64,000 bases of DNA, taken from contig JALKBU010000037.1 in the NCBI GenBank assembly GCA_023091735.1, positions 51,848-115,847 of the forward strand, read 5' to 3'. Shown one piece after another: positions 49,101 through 57,114 of this stretch. This stretch comes from Trichomonas tenax. Taxonomy: Eukaryota > Parabasalia > Trichomonadida > Trichomonadidae. Each line of letters begins with the position of its first letter. Position 1 is the stretch's first letter. Under the pieces are notes generated by a model, which had not been told where the DNA came from, did not search any database, and saw only the letters and a list, made by a program, of their open reading frames with translations. A program made the translations under genes and the position numbers.

Positions 49101-49490
49101 TCTGTTTTTTTTAATGAATTATAACGGATATTTTGAGAGGACTATGAAGCCGTGAAGATATTTTAGGTCAATTTGTTGATATTTGGATTATGCATGTCCT
49201 ATTATATGGTAAATTTTAAATATTAATGTTAGATATATCATAACTACTAAATTCTGCCATTGATATTTTACATATGACAAAATAATCAAATTTTTGCCAT
49301 GTAACATAAATAATGTCAGAAAATTTTTCTTATACCAATTCGATATATTTATGCACAAATAGAAATTTATCCAATATTTTTTTTGAATAAAACCGCTCTC
49401 ACATACAATAGAATTTTTATTGTTGGAAATCAACAGCAAAAATAAGATATAAAAAGAAAATTTGAATGATTTACATAATTTCTCATTCTG
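49101..49490. other. Divergent intergenic region (CFAP45-like / saposin-like)
   Basis: AT-rich. AAACCGC occurs at 49390-49396, 94 bp before the saposin-like ATG, and an initiator-like TCATTCT at 49483-49489 ends just before that ATG. No gene is seen on the minus strand. Confidence 0.4.
49483..49489 (+). promoter_or_regulatory. Inr-like TCATTCT before the saposin-like gene
   Basis: TCATTCT fits TCAY(T/A); if the A is the start site the leader is about 6 nt. This is one of the shortest spacings in the window. Confidence 0.4.
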
Positions 49491-49787
49491 ATGCTGTTTC
49501 TTGCAATATTAGCATTCAATTTCTCAGGCTTTAATATCGAAAACAGCAAATTCTGCCAGATGTGCCTCAACTATGGCAACGTTACACTTACACAGGCAAG
49601 AAGTGGAGCTCCATTTGAAGTTATCAAAGAAAAAGCTACAGCTAAATGCAATTCCGACATTATTCCAAAGGGATTCCATGGTTTCTGCGCTAGTTTCGTT
49701 AAATATCAATTGAAAGAAATCATCAATGAAGCTAAAACAACATCAAAGACAGCCGAGCAGTACTGCCGTGAAAAACAAGTTTGCTAA
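49491..49787 (+). CDS. Secreted saposin-like (SapB) protein
   Basis: A 98-residue protein with a short signal peptide (MLFLAILAFNFSG) and six cysteines in the saposin-B order: CxxC near 22-25, single Cys near 53 and 66, and a final pair near 91 and 98. Between them are amphipathic helices (FEVIKEKATAKC, FVKYQLKEIINEAKTTS). Saposin-like proteins bind or disrupt lipid bilayers. In amoebae and trichomonads small secreted members (amoebapore, SAPLIP) kill bacteria or host cells, while others only handle lipids; sequence alone does not decide here. The domain fills the whole mature chain. The ATG follows directly after the Inr-like element. Confidence 0.8.
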   Translation: MLFLAILAFNFSGFNIENSKFCQMCLNYGNVTLTQARSGAPFEVIKEKATAKCNSDIIPKGFHGFCASFVKYQLKEIINEAKTTSKTAEQYCREKQVC

Positions 49788-50170
49788 GCTTAGGACAATT
49801 TCATATTCGATTTGATTTCGAAAGAAATTTTAAAGGGGTGTATTTTGATAATTTCATTTTTAATATTATTTCATACGGTTTTACATTATACAGAGGCTCT
49901 AAGATATGTTTATTCAAATTGAGTCTCTGTTTTATATTTTTTTTGATAATATATTCTCAATTTAACAAAAATGGATATTTTTAAAATGAATCACTTGTTA
50001 TAATGATTCAATACATACCTTGCGGAACGAAATTATAAGTGAAATTATTTTGAAAGATTTATTTTACACAAAGATCATATGATTACTATTATGGAAGAGG
50101 ATAGCTATATCAATATCTTTTATTCTGTAATTGTACAAGGGCGTAAATTCAAAAATATGAAATATATTAA
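49788..50170. other. Intergenic, AT-rich
   Basis: 3' flanks of the saposin-like gene and of the CLN3-like pseudogene (convergent). The 67-codon frame at 49781-49984 starts inside the previous gene and looks like chance. Confidence 0.35.
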
Positions 50171-51486
50171 TCATTTGATGCATTGCTTCTTAAGGAATGT
50201 GTTCTGCATAACAACGACGATAAGAGAGGCAATTTGAATAGATCCACCTATGAATATTGATGTGTAGTTTGTGATAATTTCTCGTTCTTTGAATGTTGTA
50301 TTAGGAACTTTCATGATAACATCGAATATAAACATATAGGAAATGGATCCTAGAACACCAATAATGAAAAGAGGAATGCAAAGATATATATATGTGGGAA
50401 GAAGTGTGTGTATGCTTCAGCAAACATTACAGAAAAGTCTATTGCGCCGAGAACGACTGCAATTTCAATTTTCTCAAGTGTGAGCCATTAAGATCTAAAA
50501 ATCCATACTTGCCTAAAATAATTAAAAAATAAACCTATGTTTTTTCTCAAATTCTCTGATTAAATATAATACCCACCATATTATGATGTTGCAGGTTAAG
50601 TTTTGGGACAAAATTTAAAAATTCGAACAGACCTCGAAAATTTAGAATCGCTTCAAACGTTGATATATCGATAACATACCATTTAAGCATTTCACGTTTT
50701 AAGTTTCATCGAAAAATCAAATTGACTACTCATGGATCATTAAGCTTTTCTTGTTTTGTCATTGAGCAGTGAGCAAGGCCTTCAAGTGAAACATATTGGA
50801 ATGAAAACATAATGTTATTAATAATGAATCTCATTGATTTCATCCAGTTAGAGCAAGAACAGAATGGACCATCCTCCTCAATATGCTCGTAGTTTGACAT
50901 ACTATCAATGCTTTGAATTTCTTTGGAATTCAACAAAGATTGTTCCTTAGGCATCTTAAGCATGAAAATGAATATCAATGGGAATACAACACCTATTGGA
51001 GATAACGCTATGAATGTCCAAAAATATGATATTGTGTACTTTTGACAGAGATGTGAATAAATTCCACCAATTAATCCCGAAAATTCGCAGCCAACACCCC
51101 ATGCATTTAACAGCGAAGGGTCATTGAATGCAGCTGCGTATCCTAACATTACAGCTTCACCAAAATCAGAAGACACTCCAGCAAAAGCAATGAAACAGAT
51201 TGCAACCCAGAAATTCGGTGCAAATGCAGCACCCACTAGACCTATAATCATGAATGAGCCATTTAAGAATGCTCTGAATGTGTATGAAACATTTTTGCTT
51301 GTAAGAAAGGCATTAAAGAGTGTTGCGTATACTGAAAGGAATACAATTGACCCCGAAACTGCACCAATATGCAACCCAGCAAGGTAAGTCGTTCAAAATT
51401 CCAATCAAAACCATTCCTATGTAACGAATAATACGCATGCGCTTCACGCTGCTCTCATAAGCAGTTGGTTGTGTCAATTCTCCCAT
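50171..51486 (-). pseudogene. CLN3/battenin-like transporter, broken in several places
   Basis: Minus-strand pieces of one polytopic protein lie in different frames. The 5' part from ATG 51486 reads MGELTQPTAYES...IRYIGMVLIGILNDLP. The longest piece (51374-50730) carries the core membrane segments (GSIVFLSVYATLFNAFL, SFMIIGLVGAAFAPNFWVAI, CFIAFAGVSSDFGEAVMLGYAAAF, IALSPIGVVFPLIFIFML) and stops after FQYVSLEGLAHC. A distal part (about 50490-50171) reads LTLEKIEIAVVLGAIDFS...HFFPHIYIFAF, shifts frame, then IIGVLGSISYMFIFDVIM...KKQCIK and a stop. The SS.FGEA..LG motif and overall order fit CLN3, a lysosomal membrane protein. The first and second helices seem partly deleted. At least two frame changes and one stop make it a pseudogene. 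Confidence 0.65.
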
Positions 51487-51844
51487 TAATTTTGTTTTTG
51501 ATGACAAAATTTTAAGAATTTGTCAGTTTTATCGATGTATTAATTGAAAAGGCAAGTTCGTTATTTAAAATATGTTTTTCTAAAATGGACCATTTATGCT
51601 ATGTTGCATTTTGTTTTATAAAAGTGAAAAGTGACGACTTACCCAACTTTTGTCATGTAAAATCTATCTGACATGTAAATAGTTTCTGTAACACACTGAC
51701 CAACTTGATTGGCTGAGTAAAATTCATTTTTACTTTGATAAATAGATTATTTACTAAAACATAGAGGTTTTTCTTCTTCGAATTTTTGCCATTTTTTATT
51801 TCCGATCATCTTGTTTTCAATTTTTGAAAGCTTTATTTATCTTA
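51487..51844. promoter_or_regulatory. Divergent intergenic region with TGACATGTAAA words
   Basis: GTCATGTAAA at 51652-51661 and TGACATGTAAA at 51669-51679, directly repeated 17 bp apart, lie upstream of the CLYBL-like gene. The rest is AT-rich with T-runs before the ATG. Confidence 0.4.
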
Positions 51845-52789
51845 ATGTCGCTTAAATTCGATGTTAAGTCTGTCATCAGTGGATTAAAGCCACGCCGCGC
51901 AATTCTCTACGCTCCGTCGATGGAGACAAACAAGCTTGAGAAGGCTTCGAAGCTTAAAGAGTTAGATACAGTTGCTTTCGATCTCGAGGATGGTGTACCC
52001 GTGACCAAGAAAGCTTTAGCTCGTCAGAATATTGTCGAATATCTCAACAAACAGCCAAAAATACTCCCAGAACTCGCCGTTCGTATTAACAATGTTGATT
52101 CTGAAGACTGCGCTCTCGATTTGAACCAAATCATGCTCGATCCTGTGGCTTCAAAGCGTATACAAACGATTATCATCCCTAAGGTTGAAGATCCAGAAGA
52201 AGTTCGCTATGTTGCAAGATGGCTTAGATTGAACAAGTCAAATCATGCAAAGATCCTTGCTATGATTGAAACGCCATTCGGCCTTACACGCGCTGCCCAG
52301 ATTTGTGCATCCAGTCCAATTGTTGACGGCGTCATTTTTGGTGCTGAAGACTATCGTTCAGCAGCAGGCATCCAGCGCGGTGCTATTGAGCCAATACAGT
52401 ACGCTAGATCAGCTATTGTTGCTGCAGCTCGTGCCGCACATATTCAAGCAATTGATATGACATCTGTTAACTTCAAGGATCCGGAGGTTGTCACAAAGGA
52501 GGCTTTTAGCACACGTGCATTTGGTTTCACAGGTAAACAAGTCATTCATCCAATGCAAATTGCTTGTGTCAACAAGGCATTCACACCAGACGAGAATGAG
52601 ATCAAGGCCTGCAAGGACATGATCACGAAGTTTGTTATTACAACATACCTCGAAGGAAAGGGCGTTTTCGGCAGTAATGGACAAATGATTGAGCTTCCTC
52701 ACATCGCTGACTGCTGCAGAAGACTCATGCTCGCTGGCTTATCCGTTGAGCAAATCCAGAAAATTGCTGATGCTCCATTGAAGAAATAA
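51845..52789 (+). CDS. CitE/CLYBL-like lyase (HpcH/HpaI aldolase family)
   Basis: A 314-residue protein of the citrate-lyase-beta fold. RRAILYAPSMETNKLEKA is the substrate-binding start, AFDLEDGVP holds the metal-binding acidic pair, then IIIPKVEDPEEV, LAMIETPFGLTRAA (catalytic Glu), GVIFGAEDYRSAAGI (second metal ligand) and KQVIHPMQI. CLYBL enzymes cleave citramalyl-CoA or malyl-CoA to acetyl-CoA plus a keto acid. No CitF/CitD partners are nearby, so a stand-alone CoA-ester lyase is more likely than citrate lyase. The animal enzyme is mitochondrial; the N-terminus here (MSLKFDVKSVISGLKPRR) is only a weak candidate presequence for the hydrogenosome. The frame opens at TTG; the first ATG is chosen. 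The stop overlaps TAAA. Confidence 0.85.
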   Translation: MSLKFDVKSVISGLKPRRAILYAPSMETNKLEKASKLKELDTVAFDLEDGVPVTKKALARQNIVEYLNKQPKILPELAVRINNVDSEDCALDLNQIMLDPVASKRIQTIIIPKVEDPEEVRYVARWLRLNKSNHAKILAMIETPFGLTRAAQICASSPIVDGVIFGAEDYRSAAGIQRGAIEPIQYARSAIVAAARAAHIQAIDMTSVNFKDPEVVTKEAFSTRAFGFTGKQVIHPMQIACVNKAFTPDENEIKACKDMITKFVITTYLEGKGVFGSNGQMIELPHIADCCRRLMLAGLSVEQIQKIADAPLKK

Positions 52790-52828
52790 AAAAATATTTA
52801 GTTTTTTTTATATATAACAGTTTATTTA

Positions 52829-53503
52829 TTAAACAAATAGCTTTGCGGCATCAGCTAAATCAGCATCGAACTCTTCTATACGTTGAATGAGACCCATAAT
52901 ACGATTCCTTTGTTCTTTCTGCTTAACAGCCATTTCAGAAATTTCATCTCTAATTTGTTTCGATTTGTCTCTAACGAAATCTTCCATCCATTGCCTTTCA
53001 AGTGAGATGTCACTTGTATTTCTGTTAATAACTTCAGCATCCACATCTGGATTGTGCCTTTTCAGGCGTTTGACTTTGTTCCACGCAAACGGAGCAGATG
53101 AAAGACCTTCGTAAAGAAGCAGTGGAGGATTGCGAAAAACAATTTTCACTCTCTTCTGCTCAACTATGCATTGTTTTGGTGCATTTTGAGCAGGAAAAGT
53201 AATCACATGTATAAGATTGAGTGAGTTTGCATTTTTAGGGAAGATTTCAATTCTCGCTTCGAATTCACCCCATCCATCTTCTGTGACGCGGTACGGTTCA
53301 TGTTTGCACGATCTCATTGGAGGCTCGAAGGTGCTGTGGAGGTGAAAAGTAACGTGGTCGATCCATCTTGATAAATCTTCGCCAGTTGGACTGAACAAGA
53401 AGATTTCCCAGTGATGGGTTTTGTCATTTAATTGTTTTTGAAGTTTCCTCGCAAGGTGTCCAAAAATAAGCTCTTTTTCAATGATAAGATCCTTGTTGCT
53501 CAT
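52829..53503 (-). CDS. YEATS-domain protein (GAS41/Yaf9-like)
   Basis: A 224-residue protein. Residues about 28-112 are a YEATS domain: THHWEIFLFSPTGED, HVTFHLHSTFEPP, YRVTEDGWGEFEARIEIFP. The LHSTF and GWGEF loops are the ones that cradle acylated lysine in AF9 and GAS41. The C-terminal part (about 165-220) is a coiled coil (RDEISEMAVKQKEQRNRIMGL), the arrangement of GAS41/Yaf9, which bring acetyl-histone reading to the SWR1 and NuA4 chromatin complexes. Length matches GAS41. The ATG at 53503 is natural and the gene is head-to-head with the next one, 49 bp apart. Confidence 0.9.
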   Translation of the reverse strand: MSNKDLIIEKELIFGHLARKLQKQLNDKTHHWEIFLFSPTGEDLSRWIDHVTFHLHSTFEPPMRSCKHEPYRVTEDGWGEFEARIEIFPKNANSLNLIHVITFPAQNAPKQCIVEQKRVKIVFRNPPLLLYEGLSSAPFAWNKVKRLKRHNPDVDAEVINRNTSDISLERQWMEDFVRDKSKQIRDEISEMAVKQKEQRNRIMGLIQRIEEFDADLADAAKLFV

Positions 53504-53552
53504 CTCTGGTTACCTTATAAATATTGTCTAACCCTGTTTTATTTTATTTTTC
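53504..53552. promoter_or_regulatory. 49-bp shared divergent promoter
   Basis: This is the entire gap between the start codons of the YEATS gene and the next gene. It is T/A-rich (CCTTATAAATATTGTC, then ATTTTATTTTTC); a TCATG at the right edge overlaps the next start codon. Both genes must be driven from this gap or from within each other's 5' coding region. Confidence 0.45.
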
Positions 53553-54116
53553 ATGAACGTTTCCCCATCGAAAAGAGCAAAGGGGACGATTCAAGTCTCA
53601 TTCATTATCAAAAATGTTCGCGGTGATCATCTCGGTTCCCAATGCGTTATTGCGAGTGTTAACGATCAATCATTCGTTTTAAAGCCAAGAACTGTGAAGG
53701 GAGATACGCGTTATTACGAAGCCGGACAAACATGTTTTGTTAATGTCGATGATCAAATACGCTTTGGCGTTGCAATTACAACTCCAAATAGTGAAAAGTT
53801 CTTCTTCCACACATTTGCCTATACAGATTTCTATCCATCGAAATACCCTACATGCCAGAAATTAAAAATGACAACTCCCGCGAATTTATATGAAATATCC
53901 GCTCAATTATTCACAATGCCTTATACAAGAGGCCCAGGAAGTCCGATATCAACGCTCAATATGACAACACATACTATGTCACCCAACCGGAGTGGCCAAA
54001 GCTCACCACGTCGTTCTGATAATTTGGCACAAACAATGCCTGTTCGGGCTCCTTCAAAGCTTAGTCAATCTGGAACTCCTCGAAAGTACGATCGACAGCC
54101 AATGTCTCCTGTTTGA
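53553..54116 (+). CDS. Hypothetical protein with beta-rich N-terminal domain and Ser/Pro-rich tail
   Basis: A 187-residue protein. Residues about 10-125 look like a compact beta-sandwich with alternating hydrophobic strands (TIQVSFIIKNVRGDHLG, CVIASVNDQSFVL, TCFVNVDDQIRFGVAI, FFFHTFAYTDFY), reminiscent of C2 domains, but the calcium-binding Asp loops are not evident. Residues 130-187 are Ser/Pro/Arg-rich with repeated SP and TP pairs (RGPGSPIST, TMSPNRSGQSSPRR, SGTPRKYDRQPMSPV), a likely phosphorylated disordered tail. Family unknown. Shares a 49-bp promoter with the YEATS gene, which may mean co-expression. Confidence 0.6.
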   Translation: MNVSPSKRAKGTIQVSFIIKNVRGDHLGSQCVIASVNDQSFVLKPRTVKGDTRYYEAGQTCFVNVDDQIRFGVAITTPNSEKFFFHTFAYTDFYPSKYPTCQKLKMTTPANLYEISAQLFTMPYTRGPGSPISTLNMTTHTMSPNRSGQSSPRRSDNLAQTMPVRAPSKLSQSGTPRKYDRQPMSPV

Positions 54117-54346
54117 ATTTTGTTATTTATCTTATTCAACTTTTATTGTTTATTTAAATACCATCTTATATTTATATATTTAAATACCAACAGCCAAAAG
54201 CATGCAAATATTAAAACATAACAAATGATATTTCGATATAATTCCTAAATCAGTAAAGATATCAACTATTATATAGAAATTTTGTATGTGGTGTTTAAAA
54301 AAGTATTTGGAGATTTGAGTAAAAGAATTATTATTTTCAATTGTTT

Positions 54347-54826
54347 TTACCAGTTCTCGCGGAATGGAGCATTTGTGATTGTCTGGATGAGTTCTGGCTT
54401 GACAACGTGGGCTTCACGTGGCTGAGCTGGAAGACGCTTTGGAAGAGCGATCTTTGTGCCAGCCTTCTTGGCCTCGACGTGAGCCTTAAGGTTGGCCTGG
54501 CAGCGAGCAATGAAGTCGTTCTTGCTCTTGGATGGGAAGACGTGCTCTGTGCGAACGTAGATGCGCTTTGGTGCGATGTGGTTGTTAACGCGGCGCTTTA
54601 CGAGGATACCAACAGCATGTGGGGAGACGTTCCAGACAATGCCTGTAGCACCGTGGTAGATGCGGTGTGGCATACCAGAGTGGAGAGCACCATTGACCTT
54701 AATTTCAACGATATCACCGATACGGAATGTACGGAGTGTGATAGATGGAGCCGGAGCACCATGCTTACGGAACTTGCGAGCGAAAAGATAGCGTGTCGCG
54801 TGGCGAAGACCCTCAGAGTGACCCAT
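54347..54826 (-). CDS. RPL21: 60S ribosomal protein eL21
   Basis: A 159-residue protein, the normal length. MGHSEGLRHATRYLFARKFRKHG, then RTFRIGDIVEIKVNGALHSGMPHRIYHGATGIVWNV, HAVGILVKRRVNN, IAPKRIYVRTEHVFPSKSKNDFI and QPREAHVVKPELIQTI follow the family in order. eL21 sits near the 5S rRNA region of the large subunit. The frame is open to a TTG upstream; the ATG at 54826 matches the family N-terminus and lies 3 nt after a CCTTT box. The stop is TAA followed by AA, again giving TAAA. Confidence 0.97.
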   Translation of the reverse strand: MGHSEGLRHATRYLFARKFRKHGAPAPSITLRTFRIGDIVEIKVNGALHSGMPHRIYHGATGIVWNVSPHAVGILVKRRVNNHIAPKRIYVRTEHVFPSKSKNDFIARCQANLKAHVEAKKAGTKIALPKRLPAQPREAHVVKPELIQTITNAPFRENW

Positions 54827-54829
54827 CGG

Positions 54830-54848
54830 AAAGGCCAATCAAAACCGC
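54830..54848 (-). promoter_or_regulatory. eL21 core promoter: GCGGTTT - 7 nt - CCTTT
   Basis: On the minus strand GCGGTTT (54848-54842), a 7-nt spacer, and CCTTT (54834-54830) 3 nt before the ATG. Same order, spacing and position as at eL24. Confidence 0.65.
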
Positions 54849-55152
54849 CATTATACCACAAATTGCAGACAAACTATTTCAAAATTAATGGCCATGCAAA
54901 ATAACCACACATTTACTTCTTCCATAGTATGTAGTTCACACTTTTCAAGTTTATTTTCATTTTTGCGCGTTAGATTTTTATGATATTTGATTATCAATTG
55001 TTCAAATTATAATGAACAAAATTGCAATTGCCAAATTCATTTTTATCATAGGTTTTAGTTATTCCATGATTCTCTGGACTTATAAACAAATATATGAATA
55101 GTTTAATATATTATGTATATAAAACAGTAAGCTTAGGTGGATATTCTCTAAA
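54849..55152. other. Intergenic, AT-rich
   Basis: Between the eL21 promoter and the metallophosphoesterase stop codon. No further feature is seen. Confidence 0.35.
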
Positions 55153-57114
55153 TTAAACATTAATTCCAGATCCAGAATCTGGCTCTTCATCCATAACCTC
55201 AGGTTCCAAGGAAGAATTCTCTTTCTTAGGCATCTCACTCTTGTTCCACAAAAGAGCAGTAATAAGATATATCAGAATGGCGAGGATCGGATAGATATGG
55301 AATGGGAATGATGCAGCCCATATTGACTTGTAGCCAACGTCTTGAACGAATTTGAGGACAACAAATTTGTATGATACAATGATAAGAAGAAGAACAATAA
55401 TGAGATCTATGAAGAAGAAGTATTGGACACGGGACCATCCGGCATTCTTGATGACCATATAAACAGAACCAGCAATGATGATTGCTGAGACATAGCATAT
55501 TAATGAGAATGTGCTCAAGAAAAGCGAAAATGCGTCAAAGATGAAGTGCCCTTTAACTATGTAACCATATGTAAACAATACACCTGTTTTCCCTTCAAGT
55601 TTGTAGAAGCACATCGGCATGAAGAGGGTTGAAAACACGGCAATTGTTACAAATATTTTGATCCAAATTTCCATCTTCGCCAAACATCTTCCGAAAGTTA
55701 CAGGGCCAGCACAAACAATGCATATCCAGCAGTGCTCTTCGCCATTGCCAACTAAGAATTGAGCTGAGTTTTCAGCAAATGGAATTGGAATCCACATACA
55801 AATCACGATCAAAGCAAAGAAGATGAAGAACAGTGGGAATCCAACAGAGCCTGACACTGGGTTATAGAGCCAAAAGTGTGATTCTTTGAAAGGTCCAGAT
55901 TCACAATTCACAGCAAATGTAACAGACTCCCTCATATCGCCAGAGAAATGTAATGTGTGAATTCCCTTTGTGAAGTTTGCATCCATTGAATATAAAGCAA
56001 CAGAATCATCAGTTCCTGGTAAATAACGTTGGAATTGAAGAGTTCCTTCAGCATCGCCAGAAACAACAAAGTTCTTGGTCTGGGATGGATCAAAAGAGAG
56101 AACTCTAATAGGGAAAGACTCATCGGGGAAATTATAAACAGCAAGATGTTGAGGCATTGGATTGGTGATCACAGTGTATGGTCCAGTCTCAACTTCTGGG
56201 TTAATAGTATGATAATTGAGGCGCCCATTGTCGAACGTCGCAATAGAAAAGTTATCAAACATCTTTGTTGCAGATCCTGTTAACTCCATTGTTCCTGCAA
56301 AGTGAACGGTTTCAGCACCTTTCCTTGGATGTGTGTGGCCGTTCATGAAGGCCAGGGGTTTGTGCTTCTTGAGTAAGTCATCAAATGTATTGCCTTTAGC
56401 GGTTTTCGCAGATCTTGGATACATTAACTCATGAGTGTAGTGGCAAGTGACGACAAGGTACTTGCAATTTGATGGTTTTTCGAGTTCGTCCTCAAAAGCT
56501 TCGACCATTTCTTTGGTTAAAGGAGGATTAAAATTCTGTGGTCCGTGACCTCCAGGATATGATTGCGGGTTGAAGGCAACTATTCTGATATTGTCACGTT
56601 CCTTAGAATATGCGATAGCGCCGCCAATTCTTGTAAATCTGGATGGCATAGAAACATTATCAATGAACTCATAAAGACCATAGACATCATGGTTACCAAA
56701 GAGTTCAAATAAGCGGTCATTCGTGATGCCAGACTCAGTAATCGAATCATTATATTGTTTCCACTCATATTCAATTTGATCTGAATAAGTTGGACCATCA
56801 ATCCCGAAATAGTTATCAACCATATCACCACTAACGAGGGTAAATGTAGGTTTAATTTGTTTTGCAGAAATATTGAGGTCTTTTTTCAGTCTTTTTAGTG
56901 AATTAGGCCAGTAATCCGATAAGTGGATGTCAGTAAGGTGCATAATTACGCTTGGATCTTCAGACGCATTAAATTTAGGAAATTCGGAATTAACATAAAC
57001 CTTTTCGACTGTGTATTTTGCTTTCTTTAAAACCACACTTACAAAGATGATCGCAATGATGAGGTAATAAGGGAAGAACGCTGCATATCGCGCACAGTGG
57101 TTCTTCCAATTCAT
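55153..57114 (-). CDS. TMEM62-like membrane metallophosphoesterase
   Basis: A 653-residue membrane protein. A signal anchor (about 11-30, FFPYYLIIAIIFVSVVL) precedes a calcineurin-like phosphoesterase domain (about 55-320) with all five metal-ligand blocks: LTDIHLSD, SGDMVDN, GNHD, CHYTH and NGHTHPRKG. A beta-rich region (about 330-440) follows, then about six to seven transmembrane helices from 445 to 635 (GFPLFFIFFALIVICMWIP, IKIFVTIAVFSTLFMP and others) and an acidic tail. This is the layout of TMEM62, whose substrate is unknown; the catalytic domain would face the lumen or exterior. All catalytic His and Asp seen suggest it is active. The frame opens at TTG; ATG 57114 is used. Confidence 0.85.
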   Translation of the reverse strand: MNWKNHCARYAAFFPYYLIIAIIFVSVVLKKAKYTVEKVYVNSEFPKFNASEDPSVIMHLTDIHLSDYWPNSLKRLKKDLNISAKQIKPTFTLVSGDMVDNYFGIDGPTYSDQIEYEWKQYNDSITESGITNDRLFELFGNHDVYGLYEFIDNVSMPSRFTRIGGAIAYSKERDNIRIVAFNPQSYPGGHGPQNFNPPLTKEMVEAFEDELEKPSNCKYLVVTCHYTHELMYPRSAKTAKGNTFDDLLKKHKPLAFMNGHTHPRKGAETVHFAGTMELTGSATKMFDNFSIATFDNGRLNYHTINPEVETGPYTVITNPMPQHLAVYNFPDESFPIRVLSFDPSQTKNFVVSGDAEGTLQFQRYLPGTDDSVALYSMDANFTKGIHTLHFSGDMRESVTFAVNCESGPFKESHFWLYNPVSGSVGFPLFFIFFALIVICMWIPIPFAENSAQFLVGNGEEHCWICIVCAGPVTFGRCLAKMEIWIKIFVTIAVFSTLFMPMCFYKLEGKTGVLFTYGYIVKGHFIFDAFSLFLSTFSLICYVSAIIIAGSVYMVIKNAGWSRVQYFFFIDLIIVLLLIIVSYKFVVLKFVQDVGYKSIWAASFPFHIYPILAILIYLITALLWNKSEMPKKENSSLEPEVMDEEPDSGSGINV

